This document shows positions 28,051-39,203 of a DNA stretch of 64,000 nt, piece after piece. Made by a program: the position numbers and the translations under genes. Below the pieces are notes generated by a model that was not told the origin of the DNA, made no database searches, and saw nothing but the letters and a program-made list of their open reading frames with translations. Positions within the stretch are counted from its first letter, which is position 1, and every line of letters begins with the position of its first letter. Origin of the DNA: Rhizoclosmatium globosum (lineage: Eukaryota > Chytridiomycota > Chytridiomycetes > Chytridiales > Chytriomycetaceae); the NCBI GenBank assembly GCA_002104985.1, contig MCGO01000059.1, positions 62,001 through 126,000 on the forward strand, read 5' to 3'.

Positions 28051-31000
28051 CATAGAATCACCCTATGAAAGCAGGTTGGAGAAGCATTTGGAGTCCATTT
28101 GAGTGTGTGGGCTGAGCTATGGCTGCTGGTCACGATTGTGACATTTGGACTTAATGGGCCGAGGAGAACACAATCATACTGTTTGACATCAGAAACAACT
28201 AAAATCATCTCTGCTTGCTGTATCCATGATTTCAAATGGCAAGATTGGTTGACGTTTGGCATGTTGGGTTTGGGTTGGGTGTCTACAGAGTGAAGTTGAA
28301 GCAGAAGCAGCAAATGTGCAATTCCAAACATCCAGAATCATAGAATCACCCTATGAAAGCAGGTTGGAAAAGCATTTGGAGTCCATTTGAGTGTGTGGGC
28401 TGAGCTATGGCTGCTGGTCACGATTGTGACATTTGGACTTAATGGGCCGAGGAAACACAATCATACTGTTTGACATCAGAAACAACTAAAATCATCTCTG
28501 CTTGCTGTATCCATGATTTCAAATGGCAAGATTGGTTGACGTTTGGCATGTTGGGTTTGGGTTGGGTGTCTACAGAGTGAAGTTGAAGCAGAAGCTGTAA
28601 ATGTGCAATTCCAAACATCCAGAATCATAGAATCACCCTATGAAAGCAGGTTGGAGAAGCATTTGGAGTCCATTTGAGTGTGTGGGCTGAGCTATGGCTG
28701 CTGGTCACGATTGTGACATTTGGACTTAATGGGCCGAGGAGAACACAATCATACTGTTTGACATCAGAAACAACTAAAATCATCTCTGCTTGCTGTATCC
28801 ATGATTTCAAATGGCAAGATTGGTTGACGTTTGGCATGTTGGGTTTGGGTTGGGTGTCTACAGAGTGAAGTTGAAGCAGAAGCTGTAAATGTGCAATTCC
28901 AAACATCCAGAATCATAGAATCACCCTATGAAAGCAGGTTGGAAAAGCATTTGGAGTCCATTTGAGTGTGGTCTGAGCTATGGGCTGTCACGATTGTGAC
29001 ATTTGGACTTAATGGGCCGAGGAGAACACAATCATACTGTTTGACATCAGAAACAACTAAAATCATCTCTGCTTGCTGTATCCATGATTTCAAATGGCAA
29101 GATTGGTTGACGTTTGGCATGTTGGGTTTGGGTTGGGTGTCTACAGAGTGAAGTTGAAGCAGAAGCTGTAAATGTGCAATTCCAAACATCCAGAATCATA
29201 GAATCACCCTATGAAAGCAGGTTGGAGAAGCATTTGGAGTCCATTTGAGTGTGTGGGCTGAGCTATGGCTGCTGGTCACGATTGTGACATTTGGACTTAA
29301 TGGGCCGAGGAGAACACAATCATACTGTTTGACATCAGAAACAACTAAAATCATCTCTGCTTGCTGTATCCATGATTTCAAATGGCAAGATTGGTTGACG
29401 TTTGGCATGTTGGGTTTGGGTTGGGTGTCTACAGAGTGAAGTTGAAGCAGAAGCTGTAAATGTGCAATTCCAAACATCCAGAATCATAGAATCACCCTAT
29501 GAAAGCAGGTTGGAAAAGCATTTGGAGTCCATTTGAGTGTGTGGCTGAGCTATGGCTGCTGGTCACGATTGTGACATTTGGACTTAATGGGCCGAGGAGA
29601 ACACAATCATACTGTTTGACATCAGAAACAACTAAAATCATCTCTGCTTGCTGTATCCATGATTTCAAATGGCAAGATTGGTTGACGTTTGGCATGTTGG
29701 GTTTGGGTTGGGTGTCTACAGAGTGAAGTTGAAGCAGAAGCTGTAAATGTGCAATTCCAAACATCCAGAATCATAGAATCACCCTATGAAAGCAGGTTGG
29801 AAAGCATTTGGAGTCCATTTGAGTGTGTGGGCTGAGCTATGGCTGCTGGTCACGATTGTGACATTTGGACTTAATGGGCCGAGGAAACACAATCATACTG
29901 TTTGACATCAGAAACAACTAAAATCATCTCTGCTTGCTGTATCCATGATTTCAAATGGCAAGATTGGTTGACGTTTGGCATGTTGGGTTTGGGTTGGGTG
30001 TCTACAGAGTGAAGTTGAAGCAGAAGCTGAAATGTGCAATTCCAAACATCCAGAATCATAGAATCACCCTATGAAAGCAGGTTGGAAAGCATTTGGAGCT
30101 TTGATGGTCTGAGTATGGGCTGTCACGATTGTGACATTTGGACTTAATGGGCCGAGGAAACACAATCATACTGTTTGACATCAGAAACAACTAAAATCAT
30201 CTCTGCTTGCTGTATCCATGATTTCAAATGGCAAGATTGGTTGACGTTTGGCATGTTGGGTTTGGGTTGGGTGTCTACAGAGTGAAGTTGAAGCAGAAGC
30301 TGTAAATGTGCAATTCCAAACATCCAGAATCATAGAATCACCCTATGAAAGCAGGTTGGAGAAGCATTTGGAGTCCATTTGAGTGTGTGGGCTGAGCTAT
30401 GGCTGCTGGTCACGATTGTGACATTTGGACTTAATGGGCCGAGGAAACACAATCATACTGTTTGACATCAGAAACAACTAAAATCATCTCTGCTTGCTGT
30501 ATCCATGATTTCAAATGGCAAGATTGGTTGACGTTTGGCATGTTGGGTTTGGGTTGGGTGTCTACAGAGTGAAGTTGAAGCAGAAGCGTAAATGTGCAAT
30601 TCCAAACATCCAGAATCATAGAATCACCCTATGAAAGCAGGTTGGAAAGCATTTGGAGTCCATTTGAGTGTGTGGGCTGAGCTATGGCTGCTGGTCACGA
30701 TTGTGACATTTGGACTTAATGGGCCGAGGAGAACACAATCATACTGTTTGACATCAGAAACAACTAAAATCATCTCTGCTTGCTGTATCCATGATTTCAA
30801 ATGGCAAGATCGGTTGACGTTTGGCATGTTGGGTTTGGGTTGGGTGTCTACAGAGTGAAGTTGAAGCAGAAGCTGTAAATGTGCAATTCCAAACATCCAG
30901 AATCATAGAATCACCCTATGAAAGCAGGTTGGAAAAGCATTTGGAGGCTTTTGGCACATGGTCATGGAGTTATGGGCAAATGTCACGATTGCACATTTGG

Positions 31001-31121
31001 ACTTAATGGGACGAGGAAAGCACAATCACACTGTTTGACATCAGAAACAACTAAATCATCTCTGCTTGCTGTGTCCATGATTTCAAATGGCAAGATTGGT
31101 TGACGTTTGGCATGTTGGGTT
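28050..31121. repeat. Satellite block VI, hybrid units and degenerate right end
   Basis: Units combine the block III second variable part (TCCATTTGAGTGTGTGGGCT...GCTGGTCAC) with the block V body and TGAAGTTGAAGC part, often with GGTTGGAGAAGC in place of GGTTGGAAAAGC. The last, partial unit (about 30940-31121) diverges: GATTGCACATTTGG replaces GATTGTGACATTTGG, and GGGACGAGG replaces GGGCCGAGG. Such decay is typical of an array edge. Confidence 0.75.
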
Positions 31122-31493
31122 AATAATAGAATCAATAATGCTTAGCATGTCTTAGCAATACGAGTGTCGTGATTTCCCTTGCTGTTAGATCCAATACGAC
31201 AAACTATCTTTGCAATGGCCAAAGGCTGCGTCCGAGAAACTTGATTATTGTTGACCAACCACTTTCATGAGTTACACTGCCAAAGTTCCTGAGCCTTTCC
31301 CGGGAACAGATCTATACAATAACACGAACAGGTTTGCCAGTCAGATCTGAGCCCAATCAAAACTCAAATAACAAAAATGTATTCAAACACATACACTCCT
31401 TGCATCATCAACCCCAAAACAAAGAAAATAAATGGGAACATTGGGTTCCGATATCTTACTGCAAAAACACTCCATACAACAACAACTCCCAAT
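31122..31493. other. Unique spacer between the satellite and eIF3c
   Basis: About 370 bp separate the satellite edge from the eIF3c stop codon. I see no open frame of note and no RNA gene. The segment should hold the 3' UTR and polyadenylation region of eIF3c, which reads leftward. Confidence 0.5.
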
Positions 31494-34400
31494 TTAGTTG
31501 AAACCAACCTTGTTTCCTGTACGTCTTGCCCCAGATGCACCTCCTGATGAACCACCACCCACAGTTCGCTTGGCACCACCAGCAGCATTCAACTGCTGTT
31601 GCTGTTGTTGTTGCTGCAATCCCAACATAATTGACCTGCTTTCAAGCATCTTCTCATTTGAGTCCACAAGAGTCTGCACCTTGTCGCATAGACGCCTGCC
31701 AAGTACTCCAATCGGCTCATCTCAACTCCTGGAGCATTGCGGTGGAGAACAACAGTCTGTGTAGGCTCATCCAGTGATGCGCATAGCTCTTCACTTACAA
31801 TCATTTTGGCAATGATAGAGTGGACAGCGGAGACAGGGAGATCAAACATGGCAGACAGTTGGTGGAGGCCAAGAGAGTCGTAGTGAGGAGCGAATTGGAA
31901 AATGTAAGTACGGAGACCTTCTTCTTGGATCTTCTGGGCAAGCATCTCCTTGATTTTGAGGCATCAGGCATCAAAGTCCAGATCTTGATGGCATTGATGA
32001 AATCTCTACACTTTTCCCATTCACCAGCAGAAAGAGACTTGGCGGCAGCCATAATGTGGTCACGAGTGTTCTCAGGTGGACCTGGATAATTAATCAGCAA
32101 GATTTTATCACCATCCATATCAAATGAACTCACCAATAAACACTTGCTTCTGGTTGTAATCCAAGTTCCTTCTAAATGGCTTGCTGATCATTTTTCGTCG
32201 CGAGTCATGAGCATACATAGCCATGTTGGGAATTTCCAGCAACATGCTGCAAGTCAAGTAGATACACTCAAGCAACTCCAAGTTAATGTGCATGTGGAAT
32301 GGCAACAATCTCTGCTTCTCCAATCGCTCCTGCTCCGGAGTCTTTTCTGCTACACCGGAAGCAGCATTTCCGAATCGGTTGTTGACCTGGAATCCCTGCG
32401 CGAGCAATTCCTTTGTCTTTCCAGATCCGAAAAAGTCCTGCAAGGCGTTGGCAGATTCGCGAATCAATCCAGATCGGAAAGCAGACATTCCAAGCTGAAC
32501 GACAGTGCGGTTATACAGGATTTGAGTGTCGATATCAGTGTTTTGGACTTGTTCTTGAAGGTGGGACATGAGAAGCATATCTCTGGCCTCATAGAACTTT
32601 CCATGAAGGGCAAGGTGGTAGACATGGCAAAGAAGTGCACGAGCACGGATACGGATATCGCTTGTTTGGTACAAAGCAGTACATAAGACGTCGACCAACT
32701 TTGCTGGAGTGGATTCGCGAGATTGAGCTGGAAGAGCGCTCTCCATGAAAGCGATCACATTCTCAGTCTGTTACAAAGTTAGTAACACGAACGATAGGAT
32801 GGTTTGCTACAGACCTTGTAGTAGATGTGCAAGACGCGCTTCAAAATACAGGCATCAGATGACTCGGTAGCCTTAAGTCTGTCAAAGTACTTCTGACCAC
32901 GAACAATCAAGACATAGAGAGGAGTCTCATCCTTCAAACGCTCAATATACTCAGTAGTATGAGGGTCGATGTGCTGCAACGACTTGATGAATTCATCACT
33001 GAGACGGTCAATGAACGAGTAGAGGTTTCCACGCAAACTGACAGCACGGCCTTCGAGGAAAGCCTGCAATAGAATGATGAGTTATGAACTTGATATCTCC
33101 GCACTGGATGTGTGAAACTTACAGCTTCGTTTTGAGCAGGCTCGACATCATCTAATAACGTAGTCTCCGTGATGGTGATATTGTGGTTAGTCTCCAAAAG
33201 ACTCAAGAGCAAGTCAATGTTTGCACGAGTGCTATTAATGAAAAATTGTGAGCGAGATAATAAAGCGCGTGAATGATGGCCATACCTCTTCCAGTAGTCA
33301 GCAGGCAAGAAACCACCAGTCGAAGCAGGGTTGTAATCAAACTGGGAAGGAATCAAAACCAAAAGCACCTGCACCTTCATGTGTGCAGTGGTAGCTACTT
33401 CGAGCAACTTGGACAAGTGCTCAATCTGCACAACCTTGTCGGTACTCTTTTTACCACGAGCCAAAATCAATTCGTGCAGCTTTTTGTACAAGTTCTCTGG
33501 GGTAACGTCGATTGAAGGTTTTCCCTTCGTGACGGAGGTGAATCCGTCACCGCCGTTGGCGCAACAGGGGCAGCAGCCACCGCTTCCTCAGCAATGGTAA
33601 CCTTTCTCGCCACTCTCGCAATCTTCTTTTCCTCTTTGGTCAACTTCTTCTTGCCACCGTCCTCATCAGAGTCCGAGCCATCATCGTCCTTCTTTGGTGT
33701 TCTTCCAAACTTTTTCAGTACACGCTCCCAAGATGTCAAGTTCTTGTCCGCTTCTTCGTCGATTTCGGGCTCGCTGTCACTGTCGGAGTCATCATCGTCT
33801 TTTCCAAAGATGGAGTCGTCTGATTCATCTCCAGCGTCGATGGCACCACCAGCTGGGGCCGCAAGGGAACGAGCAAGCTCGATGGCTTCGGCTTCTGAAG
33901 CTTCTTCATCCAATGGGTTCTAGAGTAGATTTTAGAATGATGCATCAATAGTGACTCTGAGCAAGTACGTGCTTTCACATTCGTTCTCTCCTTTCTTTGC
34001 TCGCTACGCTCCCTATTCCTCTCTGTTTGCAGTGATGGTAACGAGCTCCGCTCGTGACCTCGCTACGTAGTTTGCTTCACAAAATTTGTTCGCTACGCTC
34101 TCACTCTTCTTCACTTCGCTATGATGGTAACGAGCTCCGCTCGTGGCCTCGCTACGCAGTTTGCTTCGCAAAAAGGTCGTTCGCTACGCTCACACTCTTC
34201 TTAACTTTCGCTATGATGATAACGAGCTCCGCTCGTGACCTCGCTACGCAGTTTGCTCCGCAAAAGTTCGTTCGCTCCGCTCACACGCATTTTGATTTGC
34301 TCGCTACGCTCGCTAAGTTTCCACGCTCCCTGCAAATCTCCTTCTGTCTCGTACCTCGACATCAGTCGATTTTCCGGTCGTTCGCGTACTACCGCTCGCT

Positions 34401-35337
34401 CTTTCTTCGCTGCGCTCAGAAACAGCTCACTTCGGGGTGGGGTGGCACATACCTCTCTCCAACTCGCAATCTCTCCTCTTTAGTCTTACAGAGCTTCTTG
34501 AGTTTCGACTTCATACCGGTAAAAGCCTTTTGGTTGACAGCATTCAAAGTTTTACCCGACTCAGTGTGAGCCTTGTGAGCATCTTCGAGGGTAGCAAGAG
34601 CACGGTAGTAGAAGCGGAAGGGGTGGGGCAACTTTTCGTCTGGTTGAATGGAAGCAACTTTTTGGTATGCATTGTTGAGGCGATCGAATTCTACAGGAGA
34701 ATTGGAAGAGTTAGTATAGTTCCAGGAGGATGTGGAAGTATATGTGGAAGTCACAGGAGCGACATTGGAGAGTAGCTTGTGGTGAAGCCAACACGGGAGA
34801 CCAAGAGTCGGTACAGAGTAAAGTATGGCTACGGATATGAAATAGAAGGGAGGGGTGGGGGCAAGGGAGAGTGAATGCATTTTGACGAAAGGGTGACTGA
34901 CAGCAATCACTTTCAACAACACACACCATTTTGAATAGAGACCCAGTCGTTAATCTTCTTTGCATTCATCAATGGCTTGATGATGTTTCGCATTTCATCG
35001 AACGCTTGTCTCTGATGAGAGTTGGCTGCAGTTGCTGTTTCTGGAGTGGTTTCTTTCTTGGGGCATCCGAGTCGTCTGAGTCGTCTGAGTCGTCGTCCGA
35101 ATCCGAATCCGAATCCGAGTCCGAGTCGATTGCGAGTGCACGACCGAAGCGGGAAGTGGCGGCCTTCTTCTGCGACTGCGACTGCGACTGCGACGACTGG
35201 GCAGCAAACATGCTGTTGTTCTCATCTGAGTCGGCATCCGAATCGGCTTCTGAGTTTGACGAGGCGTCTGAGTCGGCAGCAACGGCAATCTTCTTTTGCG
35301 TGGCCGCTGCTTGCTTCTTGTTGAAGAACCGCGACAT
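31494..35337 (-). CDS. NIP1: Eukaryotic translation initiation factor 3 subunit C
   Basis: eIF3c is a core subunit of eIF3, which organises the 43S pre-initiation complex on the 40S ribosome. The start (MSRFFNKK, 35337) opens an acidic Ser/Asp N-terminal tail, followed by EFDRLNNAYQKV, LARGKKSTDKVVQIEHL, ALLCHVYHLALHGKFYEARD, FHMHINLELLECIYL, AQKIQEEGLRTY and SLDEPTQTVV, all in eIF3c family order including the C-terminal PCI region. A polyQ run and Gly-rich tail end the protein at 31494. Exons by eye: 35337-34927, 34690-34453, 33919-33286, 33231-33123, 33063-32815, 32767-32134, 32081-31494. One-base frame breaks lie near 35060-35063, 33555-33558, 31960-31961 and 31695-31696, three of them at G or C runs. 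The 34453/33919 junction does not keep frame, so a small exon or another indel may be hidden there. Roughly 950 residues, close to the family. Confidence 0.93.
33942..34424 (-). mobile_element. Intron-filling repeat element, copy A (in an eIF3c intron)
   Basis: This segment fills nearly all of the eIF3c intron 34452-33920. Read on the minus strand it matches, end to end and by eye, the element at 35854-36381. Shared parts are a start GTTTCTGAGCGCAGCGAAG, then GAACGACCGGAAAATCGACT, then three tandem modules each with GAGCGTAGCGAAC-like words, CTGCGTAGCGAGGTCACGAG and the hairpin ACGAGC-GGA-GCTCGT, and an end near CAGAGTCACTATTGATGC. There is no open frame, so it is non-autonomous if mobile. 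Orientation is the same as host transcription. Confidence 0.75.
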
Positions 35338-35424
35338 TGTTGAAGTGAAGGAGTTGAAGAGTTGGTTGAACGAAGAAGAAGTCGAAAAAGAAGAAAAAGG
35401 TGGTTGGTTGCTCTCCAAAAGAAA
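35338..35424. promoter_or_regulatory. 87-bp divergent promoter region, eIF3c / COG4
   Basis: Only 87 bp lie between the eIF3c start codon (minus, 35337) and the COG4 start codon (plus, 35425). Both 5' UTRs and any core promoter must fit here or extend into the coding regions. The plus strand is purine-rich (GAAGAAGAAGTCGAAAAAGA). I see no clear TATA box. A shared bidirectional promoter is inferred from the geometry. Confidence 0.55.
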
Positions 35425-38400
35425 ATGGACATCAACAACAACAACAACAACAACAATAATATCGACGACGATGTCGCTTCTCGCCTCGCTGACATCACTC
35501 AACAAGCTGTCATTCTCGATGAACGCCTGGCTGCCCTCTGCCAATCACAGTCTCTCAATCTACCCGCCCTTCTTGCTAGCACAGATGCTGCTACTCGCCC
35601 TCTGATTGCGAAACTGGCCTCGCACACTAAAGTACTGTCCTCCTCCCTCGCAATGCCACTTTTAATATTAATACTCTCTTCCCTCAAAAACAACAGGACA
35701 TGCATTCAGTCATTGCCGACACTGCCCTAATGGCCGACCGCATCTCGCGTAAAGTGAGGCTGCTCGACCGCGACCAACAACAAGTCCGTTCCGTTCTTGC
35801 TCTGATTGATGATTTGTCCGAGGTTCGTCTCGTTTCTTTTGTCGGATCGTTCTGTTTCTGAGAGCAGCGAAGAAAGAGCGAGTGGTAGTACGCGAACGAC
35901 CGGAAAATCGACTGATTCGAGGTACGAGACAGAAGGAGATTTGAAGGAGCGTGGAAACTTGCGACGTAGCGAGCAAATCAAAATGGTGTGAGCGGAGCGA
36001 ACGACTTTTGCGGAGCAAACTGCGTAGCGAGGTCACGAGCGGAGCTCGTTATCATTACGGCGAAATCGGATGAATAGCGAGCAAATCAAGAAGTGTGTGA
36101 GCGGAGCGAACGTACTTTTGGGAGCAAACTGCGTAGCGAGGGACGAGCGGAGCTCGTTTACCATTATGGCAATAACAGGGAGGAATAGCGAGCGCAGCGA
36201 GCAAATCAAGAAGAGTGTGAGCGTAGCGAAGGACGATTTGCGAAGCTAACTGCGTAGCGAGGTCACGAGCGGAGCTCGTTATCCTCATAGCGATAACAGA
36301 GAGGAATAGCGAGCACAGTGAGCAAAGAAAGGAGGGCTACGAAATTGAATGCACGGGCTTGCACAGAGTCACTGTTAATGCGTTCTCTCTCTGAACAAAG
36401 AAACAGAAGGGGAAGGATGTGAGTGCATCGTGAATGCATGAGCGGAGCTAGTGGGCATCAGGCGAAGCCAAATGAAATAATGAGCGTAGCAAGCTTGAAT
36501 CAGGAAATTATGAGCGAAGCGAACGTTCCTTCGAAGATGGTGAATCTGTGAGCGGACTGGATCAGACAGAACACCATATTCTATCTGCACCCTACTGCAT
36601 CAGTCTAACAGTCTCCATCGATAGATCAGAGACTCTGCTGCCGAAGTTCAAACAGCCATGGCAGCTCAAGACTGGGAACTTGCTGCTATCCACATTCAAC
36701 GCTTCCTCAAACACGATATCCAACGCATTCAATCCGTTTATAACAAGTATAAGGTGCTCACCGTTATTTATTTATATGGTAAATGGCTGACTTAATCCAA
36801 ACAGCCTGTCTCATACACCAACCATCACTCTCCATCAACACTCAAAAACAACTTGACCAAAACGAGTCCGAAATCGATCCCTTTCTTTCAGAAGCCCAGA
36901 ATCAGATCTCCAAAGCAGACCTGTATTGTCCGCCAGGAAGTCCAGATCCAATCGAAACTCTTTCTACAGCCAAAGCCAACCTCATTCAAGTCATTTGCAC
37001 AGAATTTGATAAGGCGGTTGAAAGTGGAGATGAGGCCGCCATTGTGCGATTCTTTAAACTCTTTGCTGTGGTTGGGGAGCGGGCAGCCGGTCTCGACAGG
37101 TTTGCCAACGTTCTGGCGGGAGTTGTGAAGCGACTAGGACAAGATTACATGCGTGCAGTCTCAGAAGCGGATCGAGGTAAACGCATTTTTGATCGAATGT
37201 ATAACCCTAACGTTTTACCGCTCACAATTCACGCCAGTTCCAACCCTCTATGCTGATCTGATGACTCGTTTGTTCGAAGCTGTTGCGTCTCTGATTGATA
37301 AACAGGAAATGATTGTGGAGCGGCATTATGGACCAGGGCGACTGCTTCGTGTCATTGTCCGTTTGCAAAAGGAAGTTGATGTTCAGACTAGTATTGTACT
37401 GGATTCCTTTGAAGATAAGCGAATGATTTCACGGAAGGTATTGTTCTCTTTGGATCACTTATAGGCAATAATAACGCATGCTAATTGCCAAAAGATTGCT
37501 GATATCAATGCACTTGAGATTGCTGCAAGTCAAAACAAGCCCCCTCCACCTACGGCGGCATTACTTGATCCTCGTGAAGTGGATGCATTAGTGAACGAAA
37601 TTGCAATCATGAGTCAACGAACCAGACTATTTTCACGATTCTTGGAAGTTCGTTCCAACGTAAGCACGCCTTTATTCTAACACGCCTGTCAAAATGCGCT
37701 CATTCCAATTGATAGGCTGAAGAAGAGAAACTCACAACTCTTGAAGATTCGACCGACTCAACACCAACCACCAAACTCGCACCAGCCAACCATCAAAACC
37801 GACAACCCATACCGACCCTCAGAACTCGATAACATAGCCCTCAACAAACAATCCACACTCACAAGACGCATCAAAGAAATCATGTCAAATTTCTCAACAC
37901 TTCAAGAATTCTTCCTCAAAAAGTCGATCGAGAAAGCTCTCAAACTTGATCTTCATGAACCAGGTTCCCTTACGTCGTCCTCCGTCGACGACGTCTTCTA
38001 CATCACAAAGACGTCGGTGACCCGTACGTTCTTGACGTCGGATCCGTTGACAATTTGTAGCGTGCTTGAAAGTGTTGGACGGATTTTGGAGACAGAGTAT
38101 GTTGCTGTGTTCTTAAAAAGACTTGGCGGTGGAAACATGGGTACTTTGGAGACGAAAGAAGGGAAAGTTGGAGTTTTGGTGGGTTTGTTGTTATCGAGAT
38201 GGACTGTAACTGAATCAACACGTATAGGTGATCCTGAACAACCTGGATACAAGTTGTGATTACATCACAAAGCTTGTCAAGGAGATTAATGGAGAGATTG
38301 ATCGTTCGTTTGGGCAGACTTCCCCTGCTGCTGAGTTGGAGAGGTTGCGAACTTGCCTGGGATCATTAACGGACTACGGGTCTTCATTCAAAAGAAGTTT

Positions 38401-39067
38401 GATGGTGTGTACTATTATTTTGCGGTATCGTGTTGGTTTTGTTAAACTAACTATGATATTGTCAGGTTTGGGTGGAAAACATCTTCAACCAAATGATCAA
38501 GCCCAAAATCCGGCCAACAATGGCAGACGTGTGCAAGGACGTCAAATATGTGTTGTCTGATGAAGAATATACGGAGGCGGATTCTCAGGATGTATTTTTC
38601 AAACGGTTTGTCAGGGAGTTTGGAAAGATTATCGCATTATTTAAGGTAATTACTGTCATTATTCAAACAAAAAGTGAAACGGTTATTGACATACGATATC
38701 TACAGTCTACTTATTCTCCTCGGAACCACAACCAAAATGTTTCCTACTTTATTGACGCAATTCTTGCTGAATGGGAGCGTCACATGTTTGCAAATGTCAA
38801 ATTTAATGCTCTCGGTGCATTGCGCTTTGATAAAGATCTTCGCAGTGTGACATCCTACTTGACATCACTGACAACTTGGTCGATTCGCGACAAGTTCGTG
38901 CGTCTAAACAATGCAAGCGCGCTGATGAATGTGGAAGGACTGGGTGAAGTTGCTGAGGTTATGGGAGTCAGTGCAGGATGGAGGTTGAGTGTTGCTGACG
39001 CAAAGCGGGTGTTGCACTGAGGGTGGATTTCAATGCTGCAGATATTGCGCAACTTCGTTTGCAATAA
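35425..39067 (+). CDS. COG4: Conserved oligomeric Golgi complex subunit 4
   Basis: Cog4 is part of the COG tether for retrograde vesicles at the Golgi and is known in the family to bind SM and SNARE proteins. After an Asn-rich start (MDINNNNN) the order follows the family: SRKVRLLDRDQQQVRSVL, AMAAQDWELAAIHIQRFL, EAAIVRFFKLFAVVGERA, IVERHYGPGRLLRVIVRLQK, SSSVDDVFYITK, VILNNLDTSCDYITKL, ALRFDKDLRSVTSYLTSLTT and a C-terminal DFNAADIAQLRLQ. Exons by eye: 35425-35631, 35697-35822, 36625-about 36768, 36805-37176, 37238-37437, 37495-37659, 37716-38178, 38228-38404, 38466-38645, 38706-39067. Intron 2 is 802 bp and holds element copy B; the other introns resolved are 49-65 bp. Frame breaks: an extra A near 37795-37798 and a missing G near 39014, without which the protein would stop at 39020. 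The exon 3/4 phase is unresolved. An AATAAA overlaps the stop. Confidence 0.92.
35854..36381 (+). mobile_element. Intron-filling repeat element, copy B (in COG4 intron 2)
   Basis: The element fills most of COG4 intron 2 (35823-36624). It is the inverted counterpart of the copy at 33942-34424 and shares both ends and the three internal modules of roughly 100-130 bp with CACGAGCGGAGCTCGTTA. Degenerate single modules (TGAGCGGAGCTAG, TGAGCGTAGCAAG, TGAGCGAAGCGAACG) continue to about 36560. It has no open frame. It lies in the sense orientation of its host gene, as copy A does. Confidence 0.75.
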
Positions 39068-39203
39068 ATAAAAAGACAAAGTATATAGATTCTAAATCAT
39101 TTTAGTTTTGGATGAGAGATTGACAGGAAATTTTCGAGTGCAGATCTGCACTCCTTCACAGCTCCTCTCCCTGCTGTCTTTCTTCTAGTGAACTTGCAGA
39201 AAA

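Larger units (their letters stand above)
2260..31121. repeat. Satellite DNA: about 100 tandem units of 283-288 bp
   Basis: The same unit repeats head to tail without interruption for 28.9 kb; dividing the length by the unit size gives roughly 100 copies. A unit reads from GTGACATTTGGACTTAATGG through a conserved body of about 200 bp, a G-rich stretch (TTGGGTTTGGGTTGGGTG), a short variable part after TCTACAGA, a conserved stretch ending in GCATTTGGAG, and a second variable part of 30-45 bp. It closes with the invariant 14-mer GTCACGATTGTGAC, which overlaps the next unit. The first unit starts inside this palindrome, next to unrelated flank. The last unit stops inside the G-rich stretch at 31121. 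Short open frames of 60-113 codons occur on both strands only because the unit has few stops. Role unknown; centromere or heterochromatin is possible. Confidence 0.97.

Noticed and set aside
2260..31121. Many open frames of 60-113 codons on both strands inside the satellite
   Set aside because: They repeat with the 286-bp unit, exist on both strands at once, and end wherever unit length variants shift the frame. They reflect a unit poor in stop codons, not a repetitive protein.
2260..31121. CRISPR array or bacterial repeat system
   Set aside because: The repeat body is over 200 bp with no unique spacers of fixed size, and the surrounding genes are eukaryotic with introns.
34969..35605. Long frames opposite the acidic eIF3c N-terminus
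   Set aside because: They are translations of Ser/Asp-repeat codons on the other strand (polySer, polyGlu, polyArg), with no independent support.
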